A stretch of 64,000 nt of DNA from Sphingomonas sp. (lineage in GTDB: Bacteria > Pseudomonadota > Alphaproteobacteria > Sphingomonadales > Sphingomonadaceae), in assembly GCF_026460985.1 (NCBI RefSeq), contig NZ_JAPKNM010000019.1:1-64000 (forward strand), given 5' to 3'. Below, in pieces: positions 29,783 through 39,824 of this stretch; within the stretch, counting starts at the first letter, position 1, and every line of letters starts with the position of its first letter. The notes under the pieces were generated by a model. It had not been told where the DNA came from, made no database searches, and saw only the letters and a program-made list of their open reading frames with translations. The translations under genes and the position numbers were made by a program.

Positions 29783-30176
29783 GATCCCCGAGGAGGCGAT
29801 CGTCGAGGAGAAGTTCCTCGCCGCCTCGGGCCCCGGCGGGCAGAACGTCAACAAGGTCGCCACCGCGGTGCAACTGCGCATCGACGTGTTCAAGCTCGGC
29901 CTGCCCCCTCACGCCTATCAGCGGCTCAAGACCCTCGCGGGCACCAAGATGACCAGCGCCGGCGAGCTGGTGATCACCGCCCGGAAATTCCGCACCCAGG
30001 AAGCCAATCGCGCAGACGCCCGCGAACGCGTGCTCGAACTGCTGGAGAAGGCGCACGAACGCCAGGCGCGGCGGGTAAAGACCAAGCCGAGCAAGGCCGC
30101 CAAGGCGCGCCGCGTCGACGCCAAGAAGGGCCGCAGCGAAGTCAAGGCCGGGCGTGGGAAAGTGCGGCTGGATTAA
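29760..30176 (+). CDS. arfB: alternative ribosome-rescue peptidyl-tRNA hydrolase ArfB
   Basis: FLAASGPGGQNVNKVATAVQLRID GGQ motif; short basic C-terminus. Confidence 0.9.
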   Translation: MRVSAVAEIPEEAIVEEKFLAASGPGGQNVNKVATAVQLRIDVFKLGLPPHAYQRLKTLAGTKMTSAGELVITARKFRTQEANRADARERVLELLEKAHERQARRVKTKPSKAAKARRVDAKKGRSEVKAGRGKVRLD

Positions 30177-30181
30177 AATTA

Positions 30182-30287
30182 GCCCCTCCCCTTCAGGGGA
30201 GGGGTTGGGGGTGGAGCATGTAAGTCTCACCGAGCCCATCGCCTGCGGACAGGCCCCACCCCAACCCCACCCCTGAAGGGGAGGGGC
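30182..30287. repeat. intergenic palindromic repeat, family B copy 3
   Basis: GCCCCTCCCCTTCAGGGGAGGGGTTGGGGGTGG ... CCACCCCAACCCCACCCCTGAAGGGGAGGGGC. Confidence 0.9.
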
Positions 30288-30303
30288 TTGCTACATACCC
30301 CCC

Positions 30304-30789
30304 ATGTACACCTTCGACATCGCCGCCGGCTCCAAGTCCGAGCTCTATCGCGACCTTGCCGCCGCGCTCGATTCGCTCACCGCGGACGAGCCCGATTCCG
30401 TAGCCAACATGGCGAATGTCTCGGCGCTGATCGGCCAGTACCTCCCCGACCTCAACTGGGCGGGCTTCTATCGCAATGTCGGCGGCGAGCTCGTCCTCGG
30501 GCCGTTCCAGGGCAAGGCGGCGTGCATCCGCATCCCGTTCGGCAAGGGCGTGTGCGGCGCGGCCGCCGCCAGCCGCGAGACCCAATTGGTCGAGGACGTC
30601 CACGCCTTTCCCGGCCATATCGCCTGCGACGCCGCCAGCCGCTCGGAGCTGGTGGTGCCGATCGTCCACCAGGGCGCGCTGCTCGGCGTGCTCGATCTCG
30701 ACAGCCCGCTCCCCGCGCGCTTCGACGCCGGCGATGCCGCCGGCTGCGAAGCGCTGATGCGGATCCTCGCACCCAGGATCGCGGGCTGA
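30304..30789 (+). CDS. msrC: GAF-domain free methionine-(R)-sulfoxide reductase
   Basis: LNWAGFYRNVGGELVLGPFQGKAACIRIPFGKGVCGAAAA ... FPGHIACDAASRSELVVPI, fRMsr pattern. Confidence 0.88.
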   Translation: MYTFDIAAGSKSELYRDLAAALDSLTADEPDSVANMANVSALIGQYLPDLNWAGFYRNVGGELVLGPFQGKAACIRIPFGKGVCGAAAASRETQLVEDVHAFPGHIACDAASRSELVVPIVHQGALLGVLDLDSPLPARFDAGDAAGCEALMRILAPRIAG

Positions 30790-30899
30790 ATCTCAAGACG
30801 GGACGCTGCCCCGCATTGGGACAGGTACCCCACGCGGCATCATGGTTACTTCTTCCTGAAGCACGGGCAGAAAGGGCACCTGTACGAAGGGAGTAGAGT

Positions 30900-31676
30900 G
30901 TGCGCAGCTATTGGTTGGCAGCGGCGGCGGTGATCGCCGGACTTGCGGGTGCGACGCCCGCCGCGGCGCAGCGCGTCTGGCAGGACGGCCGCTGGGTGGT
31001 CATGCCGCGGCACGGCGCGCCGACCGTGATGCGCACCGACTCCCATCGCTGGACGATGCGCGACGGACGCTGGGACGCGGGCTATCGCGCGCCGGGCGGC
31101 TGGAACGCCTATCGCCGCCTCCATCGCGGGGCGACGCTCCCCGGCTATTGGATGGGCAATGATTTCCGCGTCCCCGACTATCTGGGCTTCGGCCTCGCCG
31201 CACCGCCGCGCGGCTATTCCTGGGTCCGCTATTATGACGACGCGGTGCTCGTCGATGATGACGGCCGCGTCTGGGATTCGATCGACGGGATCGCCTGGGG
31301 CGGCGTCGTGGTCGCAGCCAATGCGAGTGCAGGCTATGCCGCCGCGGACAGCCGGACCGCCGGCGCCGGCTATCCGCCCCCGCGGATCGAGCCGGTCGAT
31401 CCCGACGACTATTATTACGACGACGCGCCCATCTATGACGAGCGCGAACCCTATCGCGGTCCCTATCCCGGCGGCGAGCCCGAGCCCCTGCTCCCGCCGC
31501 CGCCTCCGCCGGTGGTGCGCTACGGCCAGGCCTATCAGGGCGGCACCTGGTACGGCGCCTATCCCCCGGGCACGACCGTCATCATCATCCCGGCGCCGGT
31601 CACCAAGACCGTAGTGACCGAATATGTGGTGCGAACCTATCCCAGCCGGCCGGCGAAGCGCACCCGGCGCCGCTGA
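30900..31676 (+). CDS. RcnB family secreted protein
   Basis: GTG start, signal peptide; GATLPGYWMGNDFRVPDYLGFGLAAPPRGYSWVRYYDDAVLVD. Confidence 0.8.
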   Translation: MRSYWLAAAAVIAGLAGATPAAAQRVWQDGRWVVMPRHGAPTVMRTDSHRWTMRDGRWDAGYRAPGGWNAYRRLHRGATLPGYWMGNDFRVPDYLGFGLAAPPRGYSWVRYYDDAVLVDDDGRVWDSIDGIAWGGVVVAANASAGYAAADSRTAGAGYPPPRIEPVDPDDYYYDDAPIYDEREPYRGPYPGGEPEPLLPPPPPPVVRYGQAYQGGTWYGAYPPGTTVIIIPAPVTKTVVTEYVVRTYPSRPAKRTRRR

Positions 31677-31708
31677 GGGCGGTCCGGAGTCGACATCAAC
31701 ATCGCACG

Positions 31709-31854
31709 CCCCTCCCTCCTAGGGAGGGGATGGGGGTGGGTGCGCGCGTCTGCGCGCCCAAAGACTCTCTCGCCTCCCGTGAAACAGCAATGGGCGAGGC
31801 ATCGAGCCTCGCCCATTGCTAACCCACCCCTCGCCCCTCCCTTGCAGGGAGGGG
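31709..31854. repeat. intergenic palindromic repeat, family A copy 3
   Basis: Shares TGCGCGCGTCTGCGCGCCCA module with copy 2; inner perfect 15-bp hairpin 31786-31820. Confidence 0.9.
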
Positions 31855-31871
31855 AATTCAAGTAGCGCCAT

Positions 31872-33164
31872 CTACCGCCGCCGCCCGCCGAAGGTCACCA
31901 AACTCTCCGAGCCATCCGCGCCCAATGCCGATACGCCAACGAAATTGTCGTCGACGATCACGCCCTTGAGCGTCGCCTGGTTGGCCTTGACGTCGACATG
32001 ATGCTGCCAGTCCTGCGCGTCGGCGCGGCGCCAGTGGACGCGGTAGCCCAGCGCGCCCGGCACCGCCTCCCACTCGACCGACGTATCGGTCGCCAGCGCG
32101 CCGCCGATCGTCACGCGCGCGGGCGCGGCCGGCGCCTTGGCGAGCCGCCGGATCGTCGCGACGTTGATCGCGGTCACTTTGGCGAGATAGGCGAAGTCCA
32201 TCCGGTCCACCGTGTCGCCATAGGCCCGGCCCGCCTCCGTGCGCAGGTCCTGGTGCTGCGCGTCGTAATTCTCGACGCCCACGGTGAAGCGCACCGCCGG
32301 ATAGCCGAGCTTGAGGAAGGGCGTATGATCGCCGCCGCGTCCGAACCGGTCCGGGCGCCGCACCAGCACCACGTCGAGCCCCCTGGGCAGCCCGCCCGCC
32401 ACGCCGTCCACCGCCTTGGCGAGCGCTCGCGAAAGCCCGTCGTCCTCGCCCCCGTCGCCGCGCCGCGCGAGCTGCTCGTCGAGCGACTCGACCTGCCTTA
32501 TCCCTTCCGAGAACAGCCGCACCCGGTCCGCGACGCGCGTCCCGCCCTGGCCGATCGTGTTGCCGACGATGTCGTTGTTGAGCACCGCGCTGACCGTCCA
32601 GCCGCGCTCCTTCGCGGTCTCGGCGAGCAACTGCCCGCCGAACAGCCCCTGCTCCTCGCCCGATAGCGCGGCATAGACGATCGTCGCGTCGAACTTCTCC
32701 TTCGACAGGATGCGCGCCGCCTCGAGCACCAGCGCCACGCCCGAGGCATCGTCGTTGGCGCCGGGCGCATCCGAAGTCGCGTCCATCGGATCGGTCACGC
32801 GGCTGTCGATATGGCCCATCACGATGACGACGCGCTTGGGATCCCTGCCCGGCTGGAAGCCGAGCACGTCGACCACCTCGACGCCCTTGGGCGCGCGATC
32901 GTTGCTGAAGGTCCGCGCGAGATTCGCCACTTCGATACAGTCTCCGCACCCCTCGCCGATCCGCGCCAGCGCGGTCGCGAACCAGCGCCGCGCCGCACCG
33001 ATGCCGCGGGTGGGATGATCGGGATCGGAAAGCGTGTGGCGGGTACCGAAGCTCACGAGCTTCTCGACATCGGCCCTGAGCCGCACGGGATCGGGCTGGG
33101 TCTGGGCGGTCGCGGGTGTGGCGAAAGCGATCAGGGCGAGCGGAGCGAAGGCAGAGACGCGCAT
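31872..33164 (-). CDS. M28 family zinc aminopeptidase, secreted
   Basis: VVIVMGHIDSRVTDPMDATSDAPGANDDASGVALVLEAARIL; YAALSGEEQGLFGGQLLAE. Confidence 0.9.
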   Translation of the reverse strand: MRVSAFAPLALIAFATPATAQTQPDPVRLRADVEKLVSFGTRHTLSDPDHPTRGIGAARRWFATALARIGEGCGDCIEVANLARTFSNDRAPKGVEVVDVLGFQPGRDPKRVVIVMGHIDSRVTDPMDATSDAPGANDDASGVALVLEAARILSKEKFDATIVYAALSGEEQGLFGGQLLAETAKERGWTVSAVLNNDIVGNTIGQGGTRVADRVRLFSEGIRQVESLDEQLARRGDGGEDDGLSRALAKAVDGVAGGLPRGLDVVLVRRPDRFGRGGDHTPFLKLGYPAVRFTVGVENYDAQHQDLRTEAGRAYGDTVDRMDFAYLAKVTAINVATIRRLAKAPAAPARVTIGGALATDTSVEWEAVPGALGYRVHWRRADAQDWQHHVDVKANQATLKGVIVDDNFVGVSALGADGSESLVTFGGRRR

Positions 33165-33183
33165 TGATGGAAGCCCTTCTTAT

Positions 33184-33291
33184 CGTCACCCCGGCCTTGG
33201 GCCGGGGTCCACCGGGCGGCAAGCACCGGACAAGAGGTTCGAAGACTTTTGTATGCGGCACCGTGGACCCCGGCCCAAGGCCGGGGTGACG
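33184..33291. repeat. intergenic palindromic repeat with perfect 29-bp arms (family E-like)
   Basis: CGTCACCCCGGCCTTGGGCCGGGGTCCAC / GTGGACCCCGGCCCAAGGCCGGGGTGACG. Confidence 0.92.
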
Positions 33292-33310
33292 TGTGAATAT
33301 ACTCGGCCCC

Positions 33311-33766
33311 TCAACTCAACCGATCGATCGCCGCCACGTCCAGCGAGCCCGGGATGATCATCACCGGCACGCTGAGCGACCCCGCATCCGCGCCGGTGAA
33401 ATGCGTCACCAGCGTTCCCGGCGGACCGCTCGCCGCGGCGCCCAGCACCAGGGCGGCGATGTCGCCGTTCGCCCCGATCATCTCGCGCACCACCTTGGCG
33501 CCGTCGCCCTCGCGCACGGTGATCGAGGGCTTGAGCCCCGATTCGGTGAGCAGGGTCCCCGCCGCGCGCGTCACCAGCGCCTCGACGCGCTGGCGCGCTT
33601 CCTCCTCGATCGTCGCCATCACGCCGCCCCATTGGACGAACTCCTGCTTGGGGAGGAGCGCGAGGATCTCGACGCTGCCGCCGGTCTTCACGGCGCGCCG
33701 GGCGGCGAAGCGCAATGCGATCTCCGATTCCGGCGTTTCGTCGATCACGACCAGATAGGTGCGCAT
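33311..33766 (-). CDS. universal stress protein family
   Basis: [37 protein letters not shown] ... VPVMIIPG. Confidence 0.88.
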   Translation of the reverse strand: MRTYLVVIDETPESEIALRFAARRAVKTGGSVEILALLPKQEFVQWGGVMATIEEEARQRVEALVTRAAGTLLTESGLKPSITVREGDGAKVVREMIGANGDIAALVLGAAASGPPGTLVTHFTGADAGSLSVPVMIIPGSLDVAAIDRLS

Positions 33767-33911
33767 GGATGCATTCCCCGTTCCACGCGTTGACTGCCCG
33801 CTCATTCTGCGCCGCGCAAGCCCAAGGTCTTGCCCCCAACCCCTTGACCGGCGCCGTAGCGGCGGCAAAGGGGGGACGAGCCACCCCCCAGGGACAACGA
33901 CGGGAACCTCC

Positions 33912-35204
33912 ATGTCGATCGAAATCAAGATGCCTGCGCTTTCCCCCACGATGGAGGAGGGCACCCTCGCCAAATGGCTGGTGAAGGAAGGCGACACGGT
34001 GAAGTCGGGCGACCTCCTCGCCGAGATCGAGACCGACAAGGCGACGATGGAGTTCGAAGCCGTCGACGAGGGCACGATCGGCAAGATCCTCGTCGCCGAG
34101 GGCACCGACAATGTGAAGGTGGGCACGGTGATCGCAGTGATCGCCGGCGAAGGCGAGGACGTCTCCGCCGCGGCCGCGCCCGCGCCGACTCCGGCCCCCG
34201 CGGCGAAGGCCGAGGCCGCACCCGCGCCGGCTCCCACGCCCGCTCCCGCCCCTGCGCCCGCCAAGGCGAACGGCGCCGCCCCGTCCGGCAGCCGCGTCAA
34301 GGCAAGCCCGCTGGCCAAGCGCATCGCCGCCGAGAAGGGCCTCGATCTGGCCAGCCTGACCGGCTCGGGCCCGAACGGCCGCATCGTCAAGGCCGACCTC
34401 GAAGGCGCCAAGCCCGGCGCCGCGCCTGCCGCCCAACCTGCCGCAGCTCCCGCGACCGCTCCGGCACCAGCCGCCGCACCCGCCGAGCACAAGCCGGTCT
34501 GGTACGACGAGAGCATCCCGCACGAGGAAGAGAAGCTCTCCAACATCCGCAAGACGATCGCGCGCCGCCTCACCGAGTCGAAGCAGACGATCCCGCACAT
34601 CTACCTGACCGTCGACATCCGCCTCGACGCGCTGCTCAAGCTCCGCTCGGAGCTCAACAAGGCGCTCGAGCCGCGCGGGGTGAAGCTCTCGGTCAACGAC
34701 CTGCTGATCAAGGCGCTCGGCGTCGCGCTGATCCAGACGCCCAAATGCAACGTCACCTACACCGGCGACAAGTTGATCAAGTACAGCCGCGCCGACGTCT
34801 CAGTCGCGGTGTCGACCCCCACCGGCCTGATCACCCCGATCATCCGCGACGCGGCGGGGATCAGCGTCTCGGCGATCTCGACCCAGATGAAGGACCTCGC
34901 GGGGCGCGCCAAGGAAGGCAAGCTCCAGCCGCAGGAATATCAGGGCGGCACCGCGTCGCTCTCGAACATGGGCATGTTCGGGATCAAGCAGTTCGAGGCG
35001 GTGATCAATCCGCCGCAGGGCATGATCATGGCGATCGGCGCGGGCGAGAAGCGGCCCTATGTGATCGACGACGCGCTCCAGGTCGCCACCGTGATGTCGG
35101 CAACCGGCAGCTTCGATCACCGCGCGATCGACGGGGCCGACGGCGCCGAGCTGATGAAGGTCTTCAAGGAACTGGTCGAAGCCCCGATGGGCATGATCGC
35201 CTGA
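33912..35204 (+). CDS. pyruvate dehydrogenase complex dihydrolipoamide acetyltransferase (E2)
   Basis: Lipoyl domain [59 protein letters not shown]-type C-terminus. Confidence 0.95.
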   Translation: MSIEIKMPALSPTMEEGTLAKWLVKEGDTVKSGDLLAEIETDKATMEFEAVDEGTIGKILVAEGTDNVKVGTVIAVIAGEGEDVSAAAAPAPTPAPAAKAEAAPAPAPTPAPAPAPAKANGAAPSGSRVKASPLAKRIAAEKGLDLASLTGSGPNGRIVKADLEGAKPGAAPAAQPAAAPATAPAPAAAPAEHKPVWYDESIPHEEEKLSNIRKTIARRLTESKQTIPHIYLTVDIRLDALLKLRSELNKALEPRGVKLSVNDLLIKALGVALIQTPKCNVTYTGDKLIKYSRADVSVAVSTPTGLITPIIRDAAGISVSAISTQMKDLAGRAKEGKLQPQEYQGGTASLSNMGMFGIKQFEAVINPPQGMIMAIGAGEKRPYVIDDALQVATVMSATGSFDHRAIDGADGAELMKVFKELVEAPMGMIA

Positions 35205-35220
35205 CAAGGAGGCCGCGGCG

Positions 35221-35448
35221 ATGCGCGTCCTGATCGAAGTCGCGTTCCTGATGAGCGGCCTCATCGCCGCCTATGTGATCGCATGGCTGGCGGCCTGGTC
35301 CTATCCGCGCGCCACCGACGACATCTGGCTGGTCGCCTATGTCGCGATGGCGGCGGTGGTGCTGATGGGCATCGGCCCGATGCGCAACGCCCTGGCGGCC
35401 GATCGCGCCAAGCTCAACCGTTCGGGGAACCAGACCAACCATGACTGA
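35221..35448 (+). CDS. small membrane protein of unknown function
   Basis: 75 aa, two hydrophobic segments, tightly packed between E2 and thioesterase genes (8-bp overlap with the next). Confidence 0.6.
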   Translation: MRVLIEVAFLMSGLIAAYVIAWLAAWSYPRATDDIWLVAYVAMAAVVLMGIGPMRNALAADRAKLNRSGNQTNHD

Positions 35449-35842
35449 GTCGAAGCCGCCGGCGGCGCAGCCCGCGATCCGCGTGACCACCATGCCCGCC
35501 GACGCCAATCCCTATGGCGACATCTTCGGCGGCTGGCTGATGAGCCAGATGGACATGGCCGCGGGGCTCGTCGCCTCGCGCCACGCCCGCGGTCGCGCGG
35601 TGACGATCGCGGTCGAGGGGATGAAGTTCCACGCCCCCGTCGCGGTCGGCGACGAGGTTTCGGTCTATGCCGATCTGGTCAAGGTCGGCCGCACTTCGAT
35701 GACGATCGACGTCGCCGCCTGGCGCCGCGCGCGCCATGCCGAGGAAAGCTGCCTCGTCACCCAGGCGCAGTTCGTCTTCGTCGCGATCGACGAGCACCGC
35801 CAGCCGCGCCCCGTGGCGCCGCCGGCTGGACCTGCGTCCTGA
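35441..35842 (+). CDS. acyl-CoA thioesterase (hotdog fold)
   Basis: DANPYGDIFGGWLMSQMDMAAGLVASRHARGRAVTIAVEGMKFHAPV. Confidence 0.9.
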   Translation: MTESKPPAAQPAIRVTTMPADANPYGDIFGGWLMSQMDMAAGLVASRHARGRAVTIAVEGMKFHAPVAVGDEVSVYADLVKVGRTSMTIDVAAWRRARHAEESCLVTQAQFVFVAIDEHRQPRPVAPPAGPAS

Positions 35843-35894
35843 ACATCCTATCTCGCCAACGAACCAAGCCCAACGAACCAGCAAGGCGCACCAA

Positions 35895-37295
35895 ATGGCT
35901 GAATCCTACGACCTCATCGTCCTCGGCTCGGGACCCGGCGGCTATGTCGCCGCGATCCGCGGCGCGCAGCTCGGCCTCAAGGTGGCCATCGTCGAGCGCG
36001 AATTGCTCGGCGGCATCTGCCTCAACTGGGGGTGCATCCCCACCAAGGCGCTGCTCCGCTCGGCCGAGATCTTCCACTATATGCAGCACGCCAAGGATTA
36101 CGGCCTCGCCGCGGAGAAGATCAGCGCGGACATCGAGGCGGTGGTCAAACGCTCGCGCGGCGTCGCCAAGCAGCTCAATCAGGGCGTCACGCACCTGATG
36201 AAGAAGAACAAGATCGCGGTGCATTTCGGCGAGGGCAGGCTCACCGGCAAGGGCAAGCTCGCGGTCACCGACAAGGACGGCAAGAAGACCGATCTCGAGG
36301 CCAAGAACATCATCCTCGCGACCGGTGCGCGCGCCCGCGATCTTCCCAATCTTCCCGCCGACGGCAAGCGGGTGTGGACCTATCGCCACGCAATGACCCC
36401 GCCCGAGATGCCGACCAAGCTCCTGGTCATCGGCTCGGGCGCGATCGGGATCGAATTTGCTAGCTTTTACAACGACATGGGCGCCGAGGTGACCGTGGTC
36501 GAGATGCTCGACCGCATCGTCCCCGTCGAGGATGCCGACGTCTCGGCCTTCCTGGAGAAGGCCCTGAAGAAGCAGGGCATGAACATCCTCACAAGCGCGA
36601 AGATCGAGAAGATCGAAGCCGGCGCTACGGCCGTGAAGGCGACGATCACCGCCAAGGACGGCAAGGCGGTGAGCGGCGAGTACAGCCATGTCATCGTCGC
36701 GATCGGCATCGTGCCCAACACCGAGAATATCGGCCTCAAGGAGCTCGGCGTCGCGATGGACGACCGCGGCTTCCTGAAGACCGATCCGGCCTGCAAGACC
36801 AATGTGGACGGCCTCTACGCGATCGGCGACATCACCGCGCCGCCCTGGCTCGCGCACAAGGCCAGCCACGAGGGCGTGATCGCCGCCGAGGCGATCGCCG
36901 GCAAGCATCCGCACGCCATGGATCCGCGCAACATCCCGGGCTGCACCTATTGCCACCCGCAGATCGCGTCGGTCGGCCTCACCGAGGCCAAGGCGAAGGA
37001 AGCCGGCTACGAAGTGAAGGTCGGCAACTTCCCCTTCATCGGCAACGGCAAGGCGATCGCGCTCGGCGAGGCCGAAGGCTTCGTGAAGACCGTGTTCGAC
37101 GCGAAGACCGGCGAACTGCTCGGCGCGCACATGATCGGCGCCGAGGTCACCGAGCTGATCCAGGGCTATACGATCGGCAAGACGCTCGAGACCACCGAGG
37201 CCGAGCTGATGGAGACGGTCTTCCCGCACCCGACGCTGAGCGAGATGATGCACGAGAGCGTGCTCGGCGCCTATGGACGCGCGCTCCACATCTGA
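35895..37295 (+). CDS. lpdA: dihydrolipoyl dehydrogenase
   Basis: YDLIVLGSGPGGYVAAIRGAQLGLKVAIVERELLGGICLNWGCIPTKALLRSAE; HPTLSEMMHES. Confidence 0.97.
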   Translation: MAESYDLIVLGSGPGGYVAAIRGAQLGLKVAIVERELLGGICLNWGCIPTKALLRSAEIFHYMQHAKDYGLAAEKISADIEAVVKRSRGVAKQLNQGVTHLMKKNKIAVHFGEGRLTGKGKLAVTDKDGKKTDLEAKNIILATGARARDLPNLPADGKRVWTYRHAMTPPEMPTKLLVIGSGAIGIEFASFYNDMGAEVTVVEMLDRIVPVEDADVSAFLEKALKKQGMNILTSAKIEKIEAGATAVKATITAKDGKAVSGEYSHVIVAIGIVPNTENIGLKELGVAMDDRGFLKTDPACKTNVDGLYAIGDITAPPWLAHKASHEGVIAAEAIAGKHPHAMDPRNIPGCTYCHPQIASVGLTEAKAKEAGYEVKVGNFPFIGNGKAIALGEAEGFVKTVFDAKTGELLGAHMIGAEVTELIQGYTIGKTLETTEAELMETVFPHPTLSEMMHESVLGAYGRALHI

Positions 37296-37370
37296 GGCGA
37301 CGCGCGTTCAGCCTTTCTTGGTGAATTTCGGGTAAAGCCGAGCCTTCATCCATTGCGGGGTAGGTTGAAC

Positions 37371-37757
37371 ATGCGATCGGTGAAGTTGGCGATCGGCATC
37401 GCCTTCGCGCTTATGCCGCTCGTCTATTGTGGGGCGCTCTTCTTCTACTTCCTCGACACCGCCGGCTCGGTGCAGGATGCGGTCGGCATCGGGCTCGGCC
37501 CGACCCTGTTCGGGGTGGGCGCGATCGGCGTGCTCTTCTGCGTGCCCGTGGCCTGGAAGATCCTCCGCGCCCTGCACACGCCCCGCGTGCGCGCGACGAA
37601 CCCCGAAGCGCCCGCGCCGGACGACTCGTCGTTCGACGCCGATGCGGCACTGGCCCGCTATCTCGCGCGCAAATCCGCCGAAGCCGAGGGCGACGCAGTG
37701 TCGCCGCGCACCGGCCCCGCGGCCCCGCGTCCGGGCTTCGGCCGGAAGGGCATCTGA
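37371..37757 (+). CDS. hypothetical two-TM protein
   Basis: Hydrophobic N-terminus, charged C-terminal DDSSFDADAALARYLARKSAEAE. Confidence 0.6.
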   Translation: MRSVKLAIGIAFALMPLVYCGALFFYFLDTAGSVQDAVGIGLGPTLFGVGAIGVLFCVPVAWKILRALHTPRVRATNPEAPAPDDSSFDADAALARYLARKSAEAEGDAVSPRTGPAAPRPGFGRKGI

Positions 37758-37869
37758 TCGCGCGCACCGATCGCCGCAACAATGCTGCGATCCGGCGCAA
37801 GGCTTATTGCCCACTAAACTAGTAGGATATATATCGGCGTTCCGGCCTCCCCTCCATTGGAGCGGAACA

Positions 37870-38547
37870 ATGTCCATTTTCTCACCACTCGACGACAGTT
37901 CGCCGATCATCCTCACCGTCCCCGGGCTCGGCGGCTCGGGGCCCTCGCACTGGCAGACCCTGTGGGAGCAATCGCGCCCCGACACGCACCGAGTCGAGCT
38001 CGGCATGTGGGATACGCCGCATCGCAACACCTGGGTCACCAAGCTCGACCAGGCGATTCGCAATGCCCAAGCACCGGTGGTGCTCGCCGCGCACAGCCTG
38101 GGCTGCCTCGCCGTGGCCTGGTGGGCCGAGCTTTCGGGGCAGCCCTTCGGCTGGCCGGTAGCCGGCGCATTGCTGGTCGCCCCGGCCGATGTCGACCGCC
38201 AAGACGTGCGCCCCGAGCTCGCGGCCTTCCAGCCCACCCCGACCAAACCCCTGCCCTTCCCCTCGATCGTGGTGGCGAGCAGCGACGATCCCTGGGTGGC
38301 GCCCGAAAAGGCGTGCGCGCTCGCCGGCGCCTGGGGCAGCTTCTATGTCGACGCCGGCCCGCAGGGGCATCTCAACGCCGCCAGCGGGATCGGCTGGTGG
38401 GAGGAAGGCCAGACGCTGCTCGACCGCGTGCTCGACGCCGCGTCGGATCGCACCGGCAAGGTACGCTCGGCCAGTGACGCGCGCACTTTGCTCGCGATCA
38501 GCGCAACCGAAGCGGCGCAGGCGCATTATTATGGCGAGCGCGCATGA
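37870..38547 (+). CDS. RBBP9/YdeN-type alpha/beta hydrolase
   Basis: ILTVPGLGGSGPSHWQTLWEQSRPDTHRVE, VVLAAHSLGCLAVAWWA, DAGPQGHLNAASGIGWWEEG. Confidence 0.88.
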   Translation: MSIFSPLDDSSPIILTVPGLGGSGPSHWQTLWEQSRPDTHRVELGMWDTPHRNTWVTKLDQAIRNAQAPVVLAAHSLGCLAVAWWAELSGQPFGWPVAGALLVAPADVDRQDVRPELAAFQPTPTKPLPFPSIVVASSDDPWVAPEKACALAGAWGSFYVDAGPQGHLNAASGIGWWEEGQTLLDRVLDAASDRTGKVRSASDARTLLAISATEAAQAHYYGERA

Positions 38548-38796
38548 TCGCGACTCCGATTGACCTACGGAAAGTCCGCACCGGCGCAGCCGGGGTGGAA
38601 AACGCACCGCGACTTACTACATAGTCAGGTAGCGGGCGTGGCCGGGTGACGTGCCCTAGAGCGTCACTCGGCCTACGTCCCAATCGCCGGGCCGCCGGCC
38701 CGCTTCCCCCTCCACTCGCGATCGGCCGGCAATGCGGCAAACAACTCGCCGCATGATATGTTGTACCTTTACCTGTTCGGGTCTATATGCCCGTCC

Positions 38797-39183
38797 ATGC
38801 CGGTGAGTCTCCCGCTATCCCGCTATTGGGGCGGTATCGACGCACGCTTCGATCGCATCGCGATCGGGCTCAGCGGCCTGTGCCTCGTGCACTGCGTCGC
38901 GACCACGGTGCTGCTGACGATCCTCTCCTCGGCGGGCGCTTTGCTCCACCCGGCGATCCACGAGATCGGCCTCACCCTGGCGATCGGCTTCGGCATCATC
39001 GCGCTCGGCAAGGGCGTGCTCTCGCACGGCTACATGGCCCCGGCTTTGGTCGGCGCCTTCGGGATCGGCATCATGGCGGGCGCGCTGTCGCTCCCGCATG
39101 GCGGCTTCGAGATCTTCTGGACGCTGATCGGCGTGAGCCTCGTCGCGCTCGGCCACGACCTCAACCGCCGCGCGACTTACTGA
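38797..39183 (+). CDS. MerC-domain membrane protein
   Basis: DRIAIGLSGLCLVHCVATTVLLTIL, MerC-like paired Cys/His in a TM helix; adjacent to Zur; start could be 38758. Confidence 0.8.
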   Translation: MPVSLPLSRYWGGIDARFDRIAIGLSGLCLVHCVATTVLLTILSSAGALLHPAIHEIGLTLAIGFGIIALGKGVLSHGYMAPALVGAFGIGIMAGALSLPHGGFEIFWTLIGVSLVALGHDLNRRATY

Positions 39184-39233
39184 GCCAGCCGAGCCAGCTT
39201 GCCGCGGGGCCCCCGGCTCCCTAAATTCACGCC

Positions 39234-39695
39234 ATGCACGCGCACGATCATCACGAGCATCACGGCAGCGATCTGACGCGCGCCGCGCAGACCACGCTCG
39301 AGAAATCGGGCGAGCAATGGACGGCGATGCGCGAGCGCGTGTTCGAGGCGCTGGCCGGGTTCGACAAGCCCGCCTCGGCCTATGACATCGCCGAGGCCGT
39401 CTCCAAGGCGGAGGGGCGCCGCGTCGCCGCCAACAGCGTCTATCGCATCCTCGACCTGTTCGTCGGTTCGAACCTCGCCCGCCGAGTCGAGAGCGCCAAC
39501 GCCTATGTCGCGAACGCGCATCCGGACTGCCTGCACGACTGCATCTTCCTCGTCTGCGACAGCTGCGGCCAGACCACGCACATCGACGACGATTCGATCA
39601 CCAAGACGGTGCGCACCGCGGCCAAGAGCGCGGGCTTCTCGCCCGTCCGGCCGGTGATCGAGGTGCGCGGCAAGTGTTCCGACTGCGAAGACTGA
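39234..39695 (+). CDS. zur: Fur-family regulator, probable Zur, with His-rich N-terminus
   Basis: MHAHDHHEHHGSD N-terminus; SAYDIAEAVSKAEGRRVAANSVYRILDLF; HDCIFLVCDSCGQTTHIDD; CSDCED metal site. Confidence 0.85.
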   Translation: MHAHDHHEHHGSDLTRAAQTTLEKSGEQWTAMRERVFEALAGFDKPASAYDIAEAVSKAEGRRVAANSVYRILDLFVGSNLARRVESANAYVANAHPDCLHDCIFLVCDSCGQTTHIDDDSITKTVRTAAKSAGFSPVRPVIEVRGKCSDCED

Positions 39696-39824
39696 CCGCC
39701 GCTCAGCCAAATCTCATCTTTCGCTCATGACAGGCCGGGGCCGCCGCGGGCAAGGGGCGGGCGGCGTGTGCAACGTGGCACGCTAGCAATCGACACCGCC
39801 AAGGTGCTGGAGTAAGTGCCCATA

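Noticed and set aside
30788-30899. Possible riboswitch/ncRNA between msrC and the RcnB-like gene
   Set aside because: Some short inverted repeats, but no recognisable class and weak pairing.
35757-37289. 510-aa minus-strand ORF opposite lpdA
   Set aside because: Shadow ORF from high third-position GC; composition is low-complexity and lpdA on the + strand is unambiguous.
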